Assembly: GCA_035559535.1 (NCBI GenBank)
Contig: DATMBG010000022.1
Coordinates: 248,001 to 312,000 of the forward strand
DNA: 64,000 nt
DNA from: Candidatus Limnocylindrales bacterium
Lineage (GTDB): Bacteria > Moduliflexota > Moduliflexia > Moduliflexales > JAUQPW01
Direction of reading: 5' to 3'
Position 1 is the first letter of the stretch; each line of letters begins with the position of its first letter. Both the position numbers and the translations under genes were made by a program. The notes under the pieces were generated by a model. That model was not told the origin of the DNA and ran no database searches. It saw only the letters and a list, made by a program, of their open reading frames with translations. Below are positions 54,471-62,256 of the stretch, piece after piece.

Positions 54471-55403
54471 ATGAGGAAGGAGAACATGACCTTGGCCTTG
54501 CCGCTTGTCATAAGGGAATCTCAAGGTCTTTATCGTTCCAAGATCCCCATTGGCTGTACAAGAACCTGCTTGTGCCCATCCAATCATATAAACTGCCTGA
54601 CGGCAAAGGAGTGGATCAAATGCCAGCTTGGGATTTGGCAATTCTTTTATGAGGGTGGGGATATTCGTGACAAAAACGTCCATCCGGCGACATTCCCGAT
54701 TGCCCTTTCCAAAAGGGTCATCGGTCTCTTTACACACGAAGGTGAACTTGTCCTCGACCCATTCGTAGGAAGTGGTACGACCCTTGTGACGGCAAGAGAT
54801 TTGAATCGAAATGCCATAGGCTTTGACCTCCAAGAAAAGTATATTAATCTTTGCATTGAACGCCTGGCTTCTGGTAATTTGTTCAACCGTGCTCAACAAT
54901 TAGCCGTTCAAGATGATGCAAGAAACATCCCGGCCTACCTGAACCCCGAAACGGTCAGTCTGATTTGGACCTCTCCACCTTATGCTAATCTATTAAATAG
55001 AAAACGCCTCAATAAATCCAGACGTGACCGACGCAATGAACAGTTTGGAAGGATCGAACAGTACTCACAAGATCCGCGGGACTTAGGCACCATGCCCCTT
55101 GAAGAGTATACGAAAGCTATGGGGGACATTTTCGAAGCCTTGCTGCCTTTGCTCAGACCCAAGGCGCATTGCGTTATCAACGTCCCGGACATGTGGTGGG
55201 AAGATCGGCGTATCACCCTTCACGTTGCTCTCATTGAAGAGTTACGAAAGCGAGGGTATGAACTCAGGAATATCATCATTTGGGATAAAACGAATATTGT
55301 GAACAAGATAGGTATATTCGGTTGGCCGAGCAATTATATTACTATGGGGACAACGTTTGAGTATCTCTTGGATTTCTGGAGGCCACCGAATGGAACTCTA
55401 TAA
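54471..55403 (+). CDS. Site-specific DNA methyltransferase (N4-cytosine/N6-adenine type)
   Basis: The 310-residue protein has KEWIKCQLGIW, then HPATFPIALSKRVIGLF and the SAM-binding motif DPFVGSGTT (96-104), and later the catalytic TSPPY (167-171). The order, SAM motif before catalytic motif, differs from the beta class where SPPY comes first. A Cys-rich N-terminus (C29, C33, C35, C42) may bind metal. AGGGAGG, 8 bases upstream, supports the start. There is no restriction endonuclease next to it, so it is an orphan methyltransferase, perhaps regulatory or the relic of a system. The flanks are repeat-rich, which suggests acquisition, but no mobile gene is seen. Confidence 0.85.
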   Translation: MRKENMTLALPLVIRESQGLYRSKIPIGCTRTCLCPSNHINCLTAKEWIKCQLGIWQFFYEGGDIRDKNVHPATFPIALSKRVIGLFTHEGELVLDPFVGSGTTLVTARDLNRNAIGFDLQEKYINLCIERLASGNLFNRAQQLAVQDDARNIPAYLNPETVSLIWTSPPYANLLNRKRLNKSRRDRRNEQFGRIEQYSQDPRDLGTMPLEEYTKAMGDIFEALLPLLRPKAHCVINVPDMWWEDRRITLHVALIEELRKRGYELRNIIIWDKTNIVNKIGIFGWPSNYITMGTTFEYLLDFWRPPNGTL

Positions 55404-55459
55404 AAGATGAACTGATAGACATAGGGCTTTGTTTACTTAGTTTTACTTGACTTTTAAAC

Positions 55460-55612
55460 GGCCCTCACCCCCGGCCCCTCTAACCTCCCCCTCACCCTCT
55501 CCACTTGTGGAGAGGAGGTGGGGGGGGTTAGGGGGGATTAGGGAGTTGATCTGGGGATTTGCCGGCTCCCCTCTCCCACGCTGTGGGAGAGGGGCCGGGG
55601 GGAGGGGAAATC
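55460..55612. repeat. Long C/G-rich fold-back repeat block
   Basis: The segment has CCCTCACCCTCTCCACTTG facing GTGGAGAGGAGGTGGGGG, then a TTAGGGGGGATTAGGGAG run and a second pair, CCCCTCTCCCACGC facing GTGGGAGAGGGGCCG. It is the largest C-rich repeat in the window and fills the gap between the methyltransferase and ridA. Confidence 0.7.
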
Positions 55613-55647
55613 AGACAGCTTTTTCAATAAAATCATAGGGAGAGAAT

Positions 55648-56070
55648 ATGGAGAGAAAAAACATATCAACGGGAACTCCTTGGGAACCGATAGTAGGATA
55701 TTCCCGGGCCGTCCGGATAGGGCCCTTTGTCCACATATCGGGAACGACCGCCACCGATGAAACCGGTCGAATCATAGGCCTGGGGGATCCTTACGCCCAG
55801 ACCGTCCAGGCCCTTCGAAATATTGAATCAGCTCTACGCCAGGCCGGAGCCGGCTTAAAGGATGTGGTTCGTACCCGGATTTATGTGGTCAATATCCAGG
55901 ATTGGGAGAAAATCGGGAAAGCCCATGGAGAATTCTTCCGTGAAATTCGACCGGCTACCAGTATGGTAGAAGTAAGCCGATTAATTGCTCCGGAGATGCT
56001 GGTGGAGATCGAAGCAGATGCTTTTATTTCAGAAGGAGGGCAGGAAGGGTCTTCTGCCGAGACACTTTAA
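55648..56070 (+). CDS. RidA-family reactive intermediate deaminase
   Basis: The 140-residue protein belongs to the RidA/YjgF/YER057c/UK114 group, whose trimers hydrolyse reactive enamines and imines such as 2-aminoacrylate. Visible signature parts are [29 protein letters not shown] with the key Arg, and [24 protein letters not shown]. This form is the subgroup with [12 protein letters not shown] and slightly longer length. It starts after a C-rich repeat with a TAGGGAG site. A CAGGATTT/AAATCCTG hairpin follows the stop (56088-56108). It precedes the mutase gene by 118 bases. Confidence 0.9.
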   Translation: MERKNISTGTPWEPIVGYSRAVRIGPFVHISGTTATDETGRIIGLGDPYAQTVQALRNIESALRQAGAGLKDVVRTRIYVVNIQDWEKIGKAHGEFFREIRPATSMVEVSRLIAPEMLVEIEADAFISEGGQEGSSAETL

Positions 56071-56087
56071 GCTGCCTTTATAAATTG

Positions 56088-56108
56088 CAGGATTTATCAG
56101 AAATCCTG
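56088..56108. repeat. Perfect 8-bp hairpin after ridA
   Basis: CAGGATTT (56088-56095) pairs with AAATCCTG (56101-56108) around ATCAG. No T-run follows, so it is probably not a strong intrinsic terminator. Confidence 0.45.
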
Positions 56109-56188
56109 ACCGGGGATGGCCACCTTCGGCAGGCGGGTTTTTGGGCGTTGGGGCTCGAAGATACGTCTGAAGGGGCGGACATCCAGAA

Positions 56189-57874
56189 ATGAGATCCATG
56201 TACGACCTCATCAAGTTAAATGAACTTAAAAAAGCTAAAGAAACCTGGGAAACTAACCTATCCAAGAAACTCGCACAGACGCCTGAAAGGAAAAAAGAAT
56301 TTAAGACTCCCTCCGGGATTGAAATGAAGCGGGTTTTTACCCCGGAAGATATCCAGGATCTGGACTATCTGGAAAATCTAAACTTCCCCGGCAGTTACCC
56401 TTTTACCCGAGGCGTTCAGCCGACCATGTACCGGGGACGGCTCTGGACCATGCGGCAATATGCCGGATTTGCCACGGCAGAGGAGTCCAATAAACGTTAC
56501 CGGTATCTGCTGGAACAGGGCCAGACCGGATTAAGTATCGCTTTCGATCTTCCCACCCAGATGGGATATGATTCTGATGATCCTCGGGCTTTTGGAGAAG
56601 TGGGAAAAGTCGGGGTAGCTATTGATTCTCTGGAAGATATGGAAATTTTATTGAAGGGAATCCCTTTAGATAAGGTCAGCACTTCTATGACCATCAACTC
56701 CACAGCAGCTATTCTTTTAGCTATGTATATCGCCGTAGCAGAAAAGCAGGGGGTTCCCTCGGAAAAACTGCGGGGAACGATTCAGAACGATTTACTGAAA
56801 GAATATATTGCCCGAGGTACCTATATTTACCCCCCGGAACCCTCCATGCGGATTATTACCGACATCTTTGCCTTTGCCAAAGACCACGTTCCCAATTGGA
56901 ACACCATCAGCATCAGCGGGTACCATATTCGGGAAGCCGGAGCCACGGCAGTTCAAGAAGTTGCTTTTACCTTAGCCAACGGAATTGCTTACGTAGAAGC
57001 AGCTCTCAAAGCGGGTCTGGCGGTAGATGATTTTGCTCCTCAACTCTCATTTTTCTTTAATGTCCACAATAACTTCCTGGAAGAAGTAGCCAAGTTTCGG
57101 GCAGCTCGAAGGATGTGGGCCAGGATTATGAAAGAGCGTTTCAAAGCCCAAGATCCGAGGTCCATGATGCTACGATTCCATGCCCAAACGGCCGGAAGTT
57201 CTCTGACGGCGCAGCAGCCAGATAATAATGTAGTACGGGTAGCTTTACAGGCCCTGGCAGCTGTTTTCGGTGGTGCCCAATCCCTCCATACCAATTCCCG
57301 AGATGAAGCTTTGGCCCTTCCCACCGAAGACTCTGTACGTATCGCCCTGAGAACGCAACAAATCATTGCTTATGAAACAGGCGTGGCGGATACCGTTGAT
57401 CCCCTGGCCGGTTCTTACACCATAGAAGCCCTTACCTGTGAAATTGAAACACGGGCCTGGGCCTACCTTCATAAAATCGATGAGCTGGGAGGTATGATCC
57501 GGGCCATCGAATCCGGATATGTCCAGAGGGAAATCCAGGAAAGTGCCTACCAGTACCAAAAAAGTATTGAAAATAAAGAACAAATTATCGTAGGGGTTAA
57601 TGAGTTTGTCATGGAAGAACGGATACCCTTTGAGATTCTCAAACTCGATCCGGAGTTGGAAAAAGCCCAGGTGCGGCGGGTTCAAGAGCTCCGGAAGCGT
57701 CGAGATAATGAAGCGGTTAAATCGGCTCTAACCCGTTTAAAACAGGTCGCCCAGGGAACCGATAACCTCATGCCTGCAATCCTGGATGCGGTTAAATGCT
57801 ATACCACCCTGGGAGAGATCTCCCATGCTTTACGGGAAGTGTTTGGAGAGTATCACGAATCGATTGTATTTTAA
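56189..57874 (+). CDS. Methylmalonyl-CoA mutase large (catalytic) subunit
   Basis: The 561-residue protein is the substrate-binding barrel of a coenzyme-B12-dependent acyl-CoA mutase. [25 protein letters not shown]-type text (split here as [19 protein letters not shown]), [44 protein letters not shown] and [12 protein letters not shown] match McmA1. It lacks the C-terminal B12-binding domain, so a separate small subunit is required, and none is encoded in the window; epimerase and MeaB are also absent. Variation among MCM-like enzymes (ethylmalonyl, isobutyryl) means the substrate should be checked; the TMRQY motif fits methylmalonyl-CoA. ATG 56198 is an alternative start. Confidence 0.92.
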   Translation: MRSMYDLIKLNELKKAKETWETNLSKKLAQTPERKKEFKTPSGIEMKRVFTPEDIQDLDYLENLNFPGSYPFTRGVQPTMYRGRLWTMRQYAGFATAEESNKRYRYLLEQGQTGLSIAFDLPTQMGYDSDDPRAFGEVGKVGVAIDSLEDMEILLKGIPLDKVSTSMTINSTAAILLAMYIAVAEKQGVPSEKLRGTIQNDLLKEYIARGTYIYPPEPSMRIITDIFAFAKDHVPNWNTISISGYHIREAGATAVQEVAFTLANGIAYVEAALKAGLAVDDFAPQLSFFFNVHNNFLEEVAKFRAARRMWARIMKERFKAQDPRSMMLRFHAQTAGSSLTAQQPDNNVVRVALQALAAVFGGAQSLHTNSRDEALALPTEDSVRIALRTQQIIAYETGVADTVDPLAGSYTIEALTCEIETRAWAYLHKIDELGGMIRAIESGYVQREIQESAYQYQKSIENKEQIIVGVNEFVMEERIPFEILKLDPELEKAQVRRVQELRKRRDNEAVKSALTRLKQVAQGTDNLMPAILDAVKCYTTLGEISHALREVFGEYHESIVF

Positions 57875-57887
57875 GGGGAATATTGTC

Positions 57888-57955
57888 TATGGCCCGAGGT
57901 CCAGGGTTGATAGGACCTCCCATGGACCACGGATCATAGACCACAGACCATTAAA
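57888..57955. repeat. GGACCACGGATCATAGACCAC-type repeat abutting rluD
   Basis: GGTCCAGGGTTGATAGGACC and CCATGGACCACGGATCATAG followed by ACCACAGACCATT are imperfect copies of the CCATGGTCC / GGTCCATGG family. They run directly into the first conserved codons of rluD. Confidence 0.5.
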
Positions 57956-58000
57956 CAGAGTTTTACCCTTCGCGTTCTCGATTCAGATGCCCATCAACGG

Positions 58001-58891
58001 TTGGATACCTTCCTTGCCCACCGGTCCGATGTATCTTTATCCCGATCCCAGGCTGCAAAACTTATTAAACAGGAGCGGGTTCGGGTGAACGGCCGTCCGG
58101 TAAAGCCCAGTTACGAAGTGCAGGTAGGAGATTGGATTGAGGTAGATCTGCCGGAACCGGAACCGCTGGAACTCGTTCCCGAAGAAATCCCTTTAGATAT
58201 TCTCTATGAAGATGAAGCCCTTATCGTTTTGAACAAACCGGCGGGCCTGGTGGTGCATCCGGCACCTGGACACCCAAAAGGAACCCTTGTCCATGCCTTA
58301 CTGGCCCATTGCCAGAATCTTTCGGGGATCGGAGGGGTCCAAAGACCCGGTATTGTCCATCGACTGGATCGAGATACTTCCGGAGTTATGCTGATAGCTA
58401 AAACTGATCAGGCCCATCAAAGCCTTTCTACCCAACTGAAGAATCGGGAGATCATCAAGGAATATCTGGCCGTTGTTCATGGAATTTTTAAAGATAAAAA
58501 AGGGACTCTTTCCACAGTGATCGGACGGCATACCCATGATCGTAAGAAAATGTCCGTCTTTACCCGGCAGGGTCGTCCGGCCGTTACTTCCTATGAAGTG
58601 ATTGAAGAATTTCCCAATTATTCGCTGGTGAAAATCCAGATCCACACCGGACGTACCCATCAAATCCGGGTCCATATGAAATATCTGAACCATCCTGTGG
58701 TAGGAGATCCTTTGTATGGAAGAGGTGCTAAAGATCAGGCCCTTATCCAGCGCCAGGCCCTCCATGCAAAACGTATCACTTTTAAACATCCGGTAACCGA
58801 TCACCCCCTGGAGTTTGTGGCACCCCTACCGCAAGATATGAAAAATCTCCTTGAAAAGCTGCGAGCCTCATATGGAACTCAATCTCATTAA
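58001..58891 (+). CDS. rluD: RluD-type ribosomal large subunit pseudouridine synthase
   Basis: This protein modifies uridines in 23S rRNA. An S4 RNA-binding domain (LSRSQAAKLIKQERVRVNGR) is followed by the catalytic domain with GIVHRLDRDTSGVMLIAK, whose Asp is catalytic, and HTGRTHQIRVHMKYL. The TTG at 58001 gives 296 residues, but similarity to RluD clearly starts earlier: the same frame reads FTLRVLDSDAHQRLDTFLA from about 57962. No ATG, GTG or TTG exists upstream before a stop, so translation may start at ATT 57950 or the start was lost to the adjacent repeat. The gene overlaps the CheW-like gene by 20 bases. Confidence 0.9.
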   Translation: MDTFLAHRSDVSLSRSQAAKLIKQERVRVNGRPVKPSYEVQVGDWIEVDLPEPEPLELVPEEIPLDILYEDEALIVLNKPAGLVVHPAPGHPKGTLVHALLAHCQNLSGIGGVQRPGIVHRLDRDTSGVMLIAKTDQAHQSLSTQLKNREIIKEYLAVVHGIFKDKKGTLSTVIGRHTHDRKKMSVFTRQGRPAVTSYEVIEEFPNYSLVKIQIHTGRTHQIRVHMKYLNHPVVGDPLYGRGAKDQALIQRQALHAKRITFKHPVTDHPLEFVAPLPQDMKNLLEKLRASYGTQSH

Positions 58892-60197
58892 ATTTAGAGT
58901 CGGTGGAGTAGATTTTGGAATTTCCGTTGAGGAAGTCCAGGAGGTTATCTTCTATCCTAAACTGCGCCCATTACCAAGACCTCTACCCCCTGTTAAAGGG
59001 GTCTTCGAATTTCGCAATAGCCTGATCCTTCTCGTGGATCTACGGAAAAGATTGGGATTAGACTTTACCGGTTTAACACGCAATACCCGGGTGATTGTAG
59101 CCAGATTAACCCAGGGACTTACGGGAATACTCGTGGAATCCCTCTCAGACTTCAAACGTATATCAACAGAGTCTCTCCTCCCTCCCATTCCTTTGGCCGG
59201 ATTCGGTGAAGACCTTTTGAAGGGAATTTATTTACAGGACGATGAGATGATCCTGCTTCCCGATTTTAATAAGATTCTATTTTCATTTATCCGGATCCAG
59301 TTGTCACCTCCCAGCCTCTTCGATCGGATAGCCCTTCGACATAAATTTAATAAAGGTCCGTTAACTTCGATCCTGGAAGAAATTTATACCCACCGGCAGA
59401 TACCTTTTTCGACGACGCAGGCCAAGATACTTGCCAGATCCCTGGATCTGCCTGTTACCCAACTTTGTAAAATAACCTCCTTCTATCAGCGGTTTCATCC
59501 TATCTCCCCTCCCATTGAGTCCCTTGAAAGCCCGAGAATAGCCCAATTTGGGGATCAGGAATATCTCCAGCTTTCTCAACGTTTAGAAGAAGAGGAAAGA
59601 AAAGGAAAATTAAACCTTCTGGAGATAGAATCCCATAAGGAATCCCAAGATCTTATGGAGAGATGGGATAGTTTCCTGGATAGAAATCCCTTTGACTTAC
59701 CAAAGCCGGGCCCTAAGCAAGAAGCAAGGAACAAGACGCGAAGTTTTCTTGCTTCCCACCTCTTACCCCTGGTCACGGATTCTGGGAAGCAAATCCCTTT
59801 AACCCGATATAGAGATTTGGCCCGGAGACTGGATCTACCTACCCCCCAACTTGCGCATTTTATCTCCTTCTATAAAGGAAGTAGGGACAGGAAAATGAGC
59901 AAAGAGGATAAAGGGGAGGCCGCTGAGGTTAAATCGAAACCTGAGCTTTCTGTTAAGACCCTTTCGGAAGATCTTTTATCCGATAAGAACCAACCCTTAC
60001 CGGAGGTACTTTATACCATTCTGGACCGACAAGGCTCTATCACCCCTGAAGATATTCGATTTATCAGTCGGGTTCGAAACCTTCCTGCCACGCAAGTCTA
60101 CAAACTGGTTTCCTTTTTGTACGGGACGGAGGTCATTTTGAAAACAGAAAACTTGACAAGGAACCCGCAGGCAGTAGATAATGCCGGCTATAAATAA
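58872..60197 (+). CDS. CheW-domain protein with three C-terminal NuoE/HydC-like helical repeats
   Basis: I start at ATG 58872 (MELNLIKFRVGG), which overlaps rluD by 20 bases; an in-frame TTG at 58851 is weaker. The protein is about 441 residues. Residues 1-145 form a CheW domain (GVDFGISVEEVQEV, FRNSLILLVDLRKRLGL). Residues about 155-200, 300-345 and 380-435 contain three related helical units ending in LPVTQLCKITSFYQRFHP, LPTPQLAHFISFYKG and LPATQVYKLVSFLYG. These resemble the N-terminal helical domain of NuoE/HydC (compare the conserved VxGVxSFY end). The [2Fe-2S] thioredoxin part of NuoE is absent. The gene lies upstream of NuoF- and [FeFe]-hydrogenase-like genes, suggesting an adaptor joining that complex to chemotaxis-type arrays. 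Confidence 0.75.
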   Translation: MELNLIKFRVGGVDFGISVEEVQEVIFYPKLRPLPRPLPPVKGVFEFRNSLILLVDLRKRLGLDFTGLTRNTRVIVARLTQGLTGILVESLSDFKRISTESLLPPIPLAGFGEDLLKGIYLQDDEMILLPDFNKILFSFIRIQLSPPSLFDRIALRHKFNKGPLTSILEEIYTHRQIPFSTTQAKILARSLDLPVTQLCKITSFYQRFHPISPPIESLESPRIAQFGDQEYLQLSQRLEEEERKGKLNLLEIESHKESQDLMERWDSFLDRNPFDLPKPGPKQEARNKTRSFLASHLLPLVTDSGKQIPLTRYRDLARRLDLPTPQLAHFISFYKGSRDRKMSKEDKGEAAEVKSKPELSVKTLSEDLLSDKNQPLPEVLYTILDRQGSITPEDIRFISRVRNLPATQVYKLVSFLYGTEVILKTENLTRNPQAVDNAGYK

Positions 60198-60232
60198 AAG
60201 GAAGATATTTCTCAAAAGTTCAGGTATTCTGA

Positions 60233-60433
60233 AAGCAGATTTTAAAATTTTGGGGTGAAAGACATCCGGGGAGCGAGGGAAATTTATTTCCGGTTCTGAA
60301 TAAGATAAAAAAGGAATCAGGATCTCTGACCCTGGATGAGGCTAAACATGTGGCTTCTTTACAAGATATTTCCCATGTCCGGCTTCATAAGCTTCTCATA
60401 GTTTATAACGTAAGCGTCCCTATGGAACGTTGA
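60233..60433 (+). pseudogene. Orphan NuoE-like helical unit, no standard start codon
   Basis: The frame open from 60233 to the TGA at 60431-60433 reads NLFPVLNKIKKESGSLTLDE and continues HVASLQDISHVRLHKLLIVY. It has the same pattern as the three helical repeats of the preceding protein (LPxxQL then SFY). No ATG, GTG or TTG precedes the conserved part; only ATT and similar codons occur. It may be a decayed fourth repeat cut off by the stop at 60195-60197, an unusual-start gene, or a product of frameshifting. The first reading seems most likely. Confidence 0.5.
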
Positions 60434-60462
60434 ACGTTAGATGAACGGTCATTACGCTGATT

Positions 60463-62247
60463 GTGAAAACCCTTACCGATAAATGTTGTTCAAAATGCTG
60501 GGACAGTGAACTCCAACGCTGTCCGGTTTTTACAGAGTGCCAACCTCAACGGCCTTTGTCCCACTGTCATACAGATGAGGCTTGTATTCGTCAGCGTGAG
60601 GAGGTTGTCACCCGACTCCGGTATGGAGCCGGAACTTTGATTCGGGTTGGAGTGGGCACTTGCGGTCAACAGGCAGGAGCTTCTTCGGTATTGGGAGCTA
60701 TTTTCATAGAACTTCAACGACGAAATCTTTCCCATGTAAGCCTTTCGATAACGGGATGTCTGGGAAATTGCTTCCAGGAAGTTGTGGTTTCCATTTCTCA
60801 TCCTAAATACCCCACCGTTCTTTACACCCAGGTAAGTGAAGACAGGGTTCCGTATTTGATTTCCGAGCACATCGAAAAAAAGCGTATTGCCCGGGATTTG
60901 GTTTTAGCTCAACTGGAGGAGCCCGGGAAAAAGCCTTTAGGTCATGTTCCGGTCTTCAAAAATCTAGATTTTTTCCGAAAGCAGATCTGGCGCGTCTCAG
61001 AACGTTGTGGGCATATGGATCCTGAAAGCCTGGACGACTTTTTGTTGCATGGAGGTTTTCTAGGTCTTTCTAAAACCATCAGAGAAGCTAAGCCGCCGGA
61101 CCTGTTGAAATTGCTTAAAGAATCTAAGTTAAAGGGTCGTGGGGGGTCTGGAGAAGATGTGGCCGATAAATGGGCCCGCGTGGCTGCTGCAGATGGAGAG
61201 GAAAAATATATCATCTGTAATGCCCATGAAGGAGATCCGGCCTCCTTTAAGGATCGAAGGTTACTGGAAAGTGATCCCCTGGGGGTCATAGAGGCTATGA
61301 CCCTGGCCGGATATACCGTTGGAGCCGGAAAAGGGATTATCTTTCTGAACCCCAGGTATGAACTGGCTAAAAAACGCTTAGAACTGGCCCTTACGAAGGC
61401 ACGGGCCTTTAATTACCTGGGGAAAGAAATTCTCGGCTCGAACTTTTCTTTTGATATCGAGATTCGATTATCCCCAGGAGATTACCTGTCGGGAGAGGAA
61501 ACTTCTTTGGTTACTTTCCTGGAAGGTAAAGCCGGGGTTAGAAGGGTCCCACCTCCCTTAACCAGCCAGGGTCTGTGGAATCTTCCTACGTTGATCCACA
61601 ACGTAGAAACCCTCTTGAACATACCCCTTTTGGTGGTCAAAGGGGTTGATTGGTTTCGTGAACAGGGTACCGGGAACAGTCCGGGAACTCGATGCTGGAC
61701 CTTATCCGGATGCCTTCAACGGAGGGGGATCGTAGAAGCTCCCGTCGGTATTTCGATTCAAGATCTGCTGGATATGGGGGGTGGGGCCCTGCCCGGGAAG
61801 AAAATTAAAGCCGTTCATGTGGGGGGATATGTGGGAGGTTATCTGCCGGAGAGTCTGTTTCAGACTCCTTTAGACGACGTGTCCCTGAAAAAATCAGGTA
61901 TTAGCTTGGGAATCGGATCTCTGGTAGCCCTGGAGGAAACCACGTGTATGGTTCATAAGACCTGGCAAGACGCTCTTTTTACGGCTAAAGAAGAGTGTGG
62001 TCAGTGTACCCCGGGGCGGGAAGGCTCTTATCAGATATCTCGATTTCTGGAGAAAATCTGCCGGGGAAGAGGAGTCCGAAGTGATCTTCAGAAGCTCAAA
62101 GAAATTGCTTTCTATATGCGGGAGGCTTCCATGTGCGCTTATGGGCGCTTTTCCCCTGGACTTATATCCAGCTCTCTGGAGTATTTCCACTCTGAGTATG
62201 AGGAGCATTTGCAGAAGCACTGCCCGGCAGGGGTTTGTTTTAAATAA
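60463..62247 (+). CDS. NuoF/HydB-like NADH-binding flavoprotein with altered iron-sulfur sites
   Basis: The 594-residue protein starts at GTG 60463. Its first 41 residues have seven Cys (CCSKC, RCPVFTEC, SHC, EAC). A thioredoxin-like [2Fe-2S] domain follows (about 55-130) with C67, C99 and C103, but the expected first ligand is Gly or Val (RVGVGTC). The NuoF core is clear: LKGRGGSGEDVADKW, CNAHEGDPASFKDRRLL for FMN, GDYLSGEETSLVTFLEG and NLPTLIHNVETL for NAD. The C-terminal [4Fe-4S] site reads CGQCTPGREG, with C512, C515 and C558 kept but Gly518 in the third ligand position. There is no C-terminal double ferredoxin domain as in Thermotoga HydB. It probably moves electrons between NAD(H) and the hydrogenase-like protein that follows. 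Confidence 0.85.
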   Translation: MKTLTDKCCSKCWDSELQRCPVFTECQPQRPLSHCHTDEACIRQREEVVTRLRYGAGTLIRVGVGTCGQQAGASSVLGAIFIELQRRNLSHVSLSITGCLGNCFQEVVVSISHPKYPTVLYTQVSEDRVPYLISEHIEKKRIARDLVLAQLEEPGKKPLGHVPVFKNLDFFRKQIWRVSERCGHMDPESLDDFLLHGGFLGLSKTIREAKPPDLLKLLKESKLKGRGGSGEDVADKWARVAAADGEEKYIICNAHEGDPASFKDRRLLESDPLGVIEAMTLAGYTVGAGKGIIFLNPRYELAKKRLELALTKARAFNYLGKEILGSNFSFDIEIRLSPGDYLSGEETSLVTFLEGKAGVRRVPPPLTSQGLWNLPTLIHNVETLLNIPLLVVKGVDWFREQGTGNSPGTRCWTLSGCLQRRGIVEAPVGISIQDLLDMGGGALPGKKIKAVHVGGYVGGYLPESLFQTPLDDVSLKKSGISLGIGSLVALEETTCMVHKTWQDALFTAKEECGQCTPGREGSYQISRFLEKICRGRGVRSDLQKLKEIAFYMREASMCAYGRFSPGLISSSLEYFHSEYEEHLQKHCPAGVCFK

Positions 62248-62256
62248 GAGGGGAAA

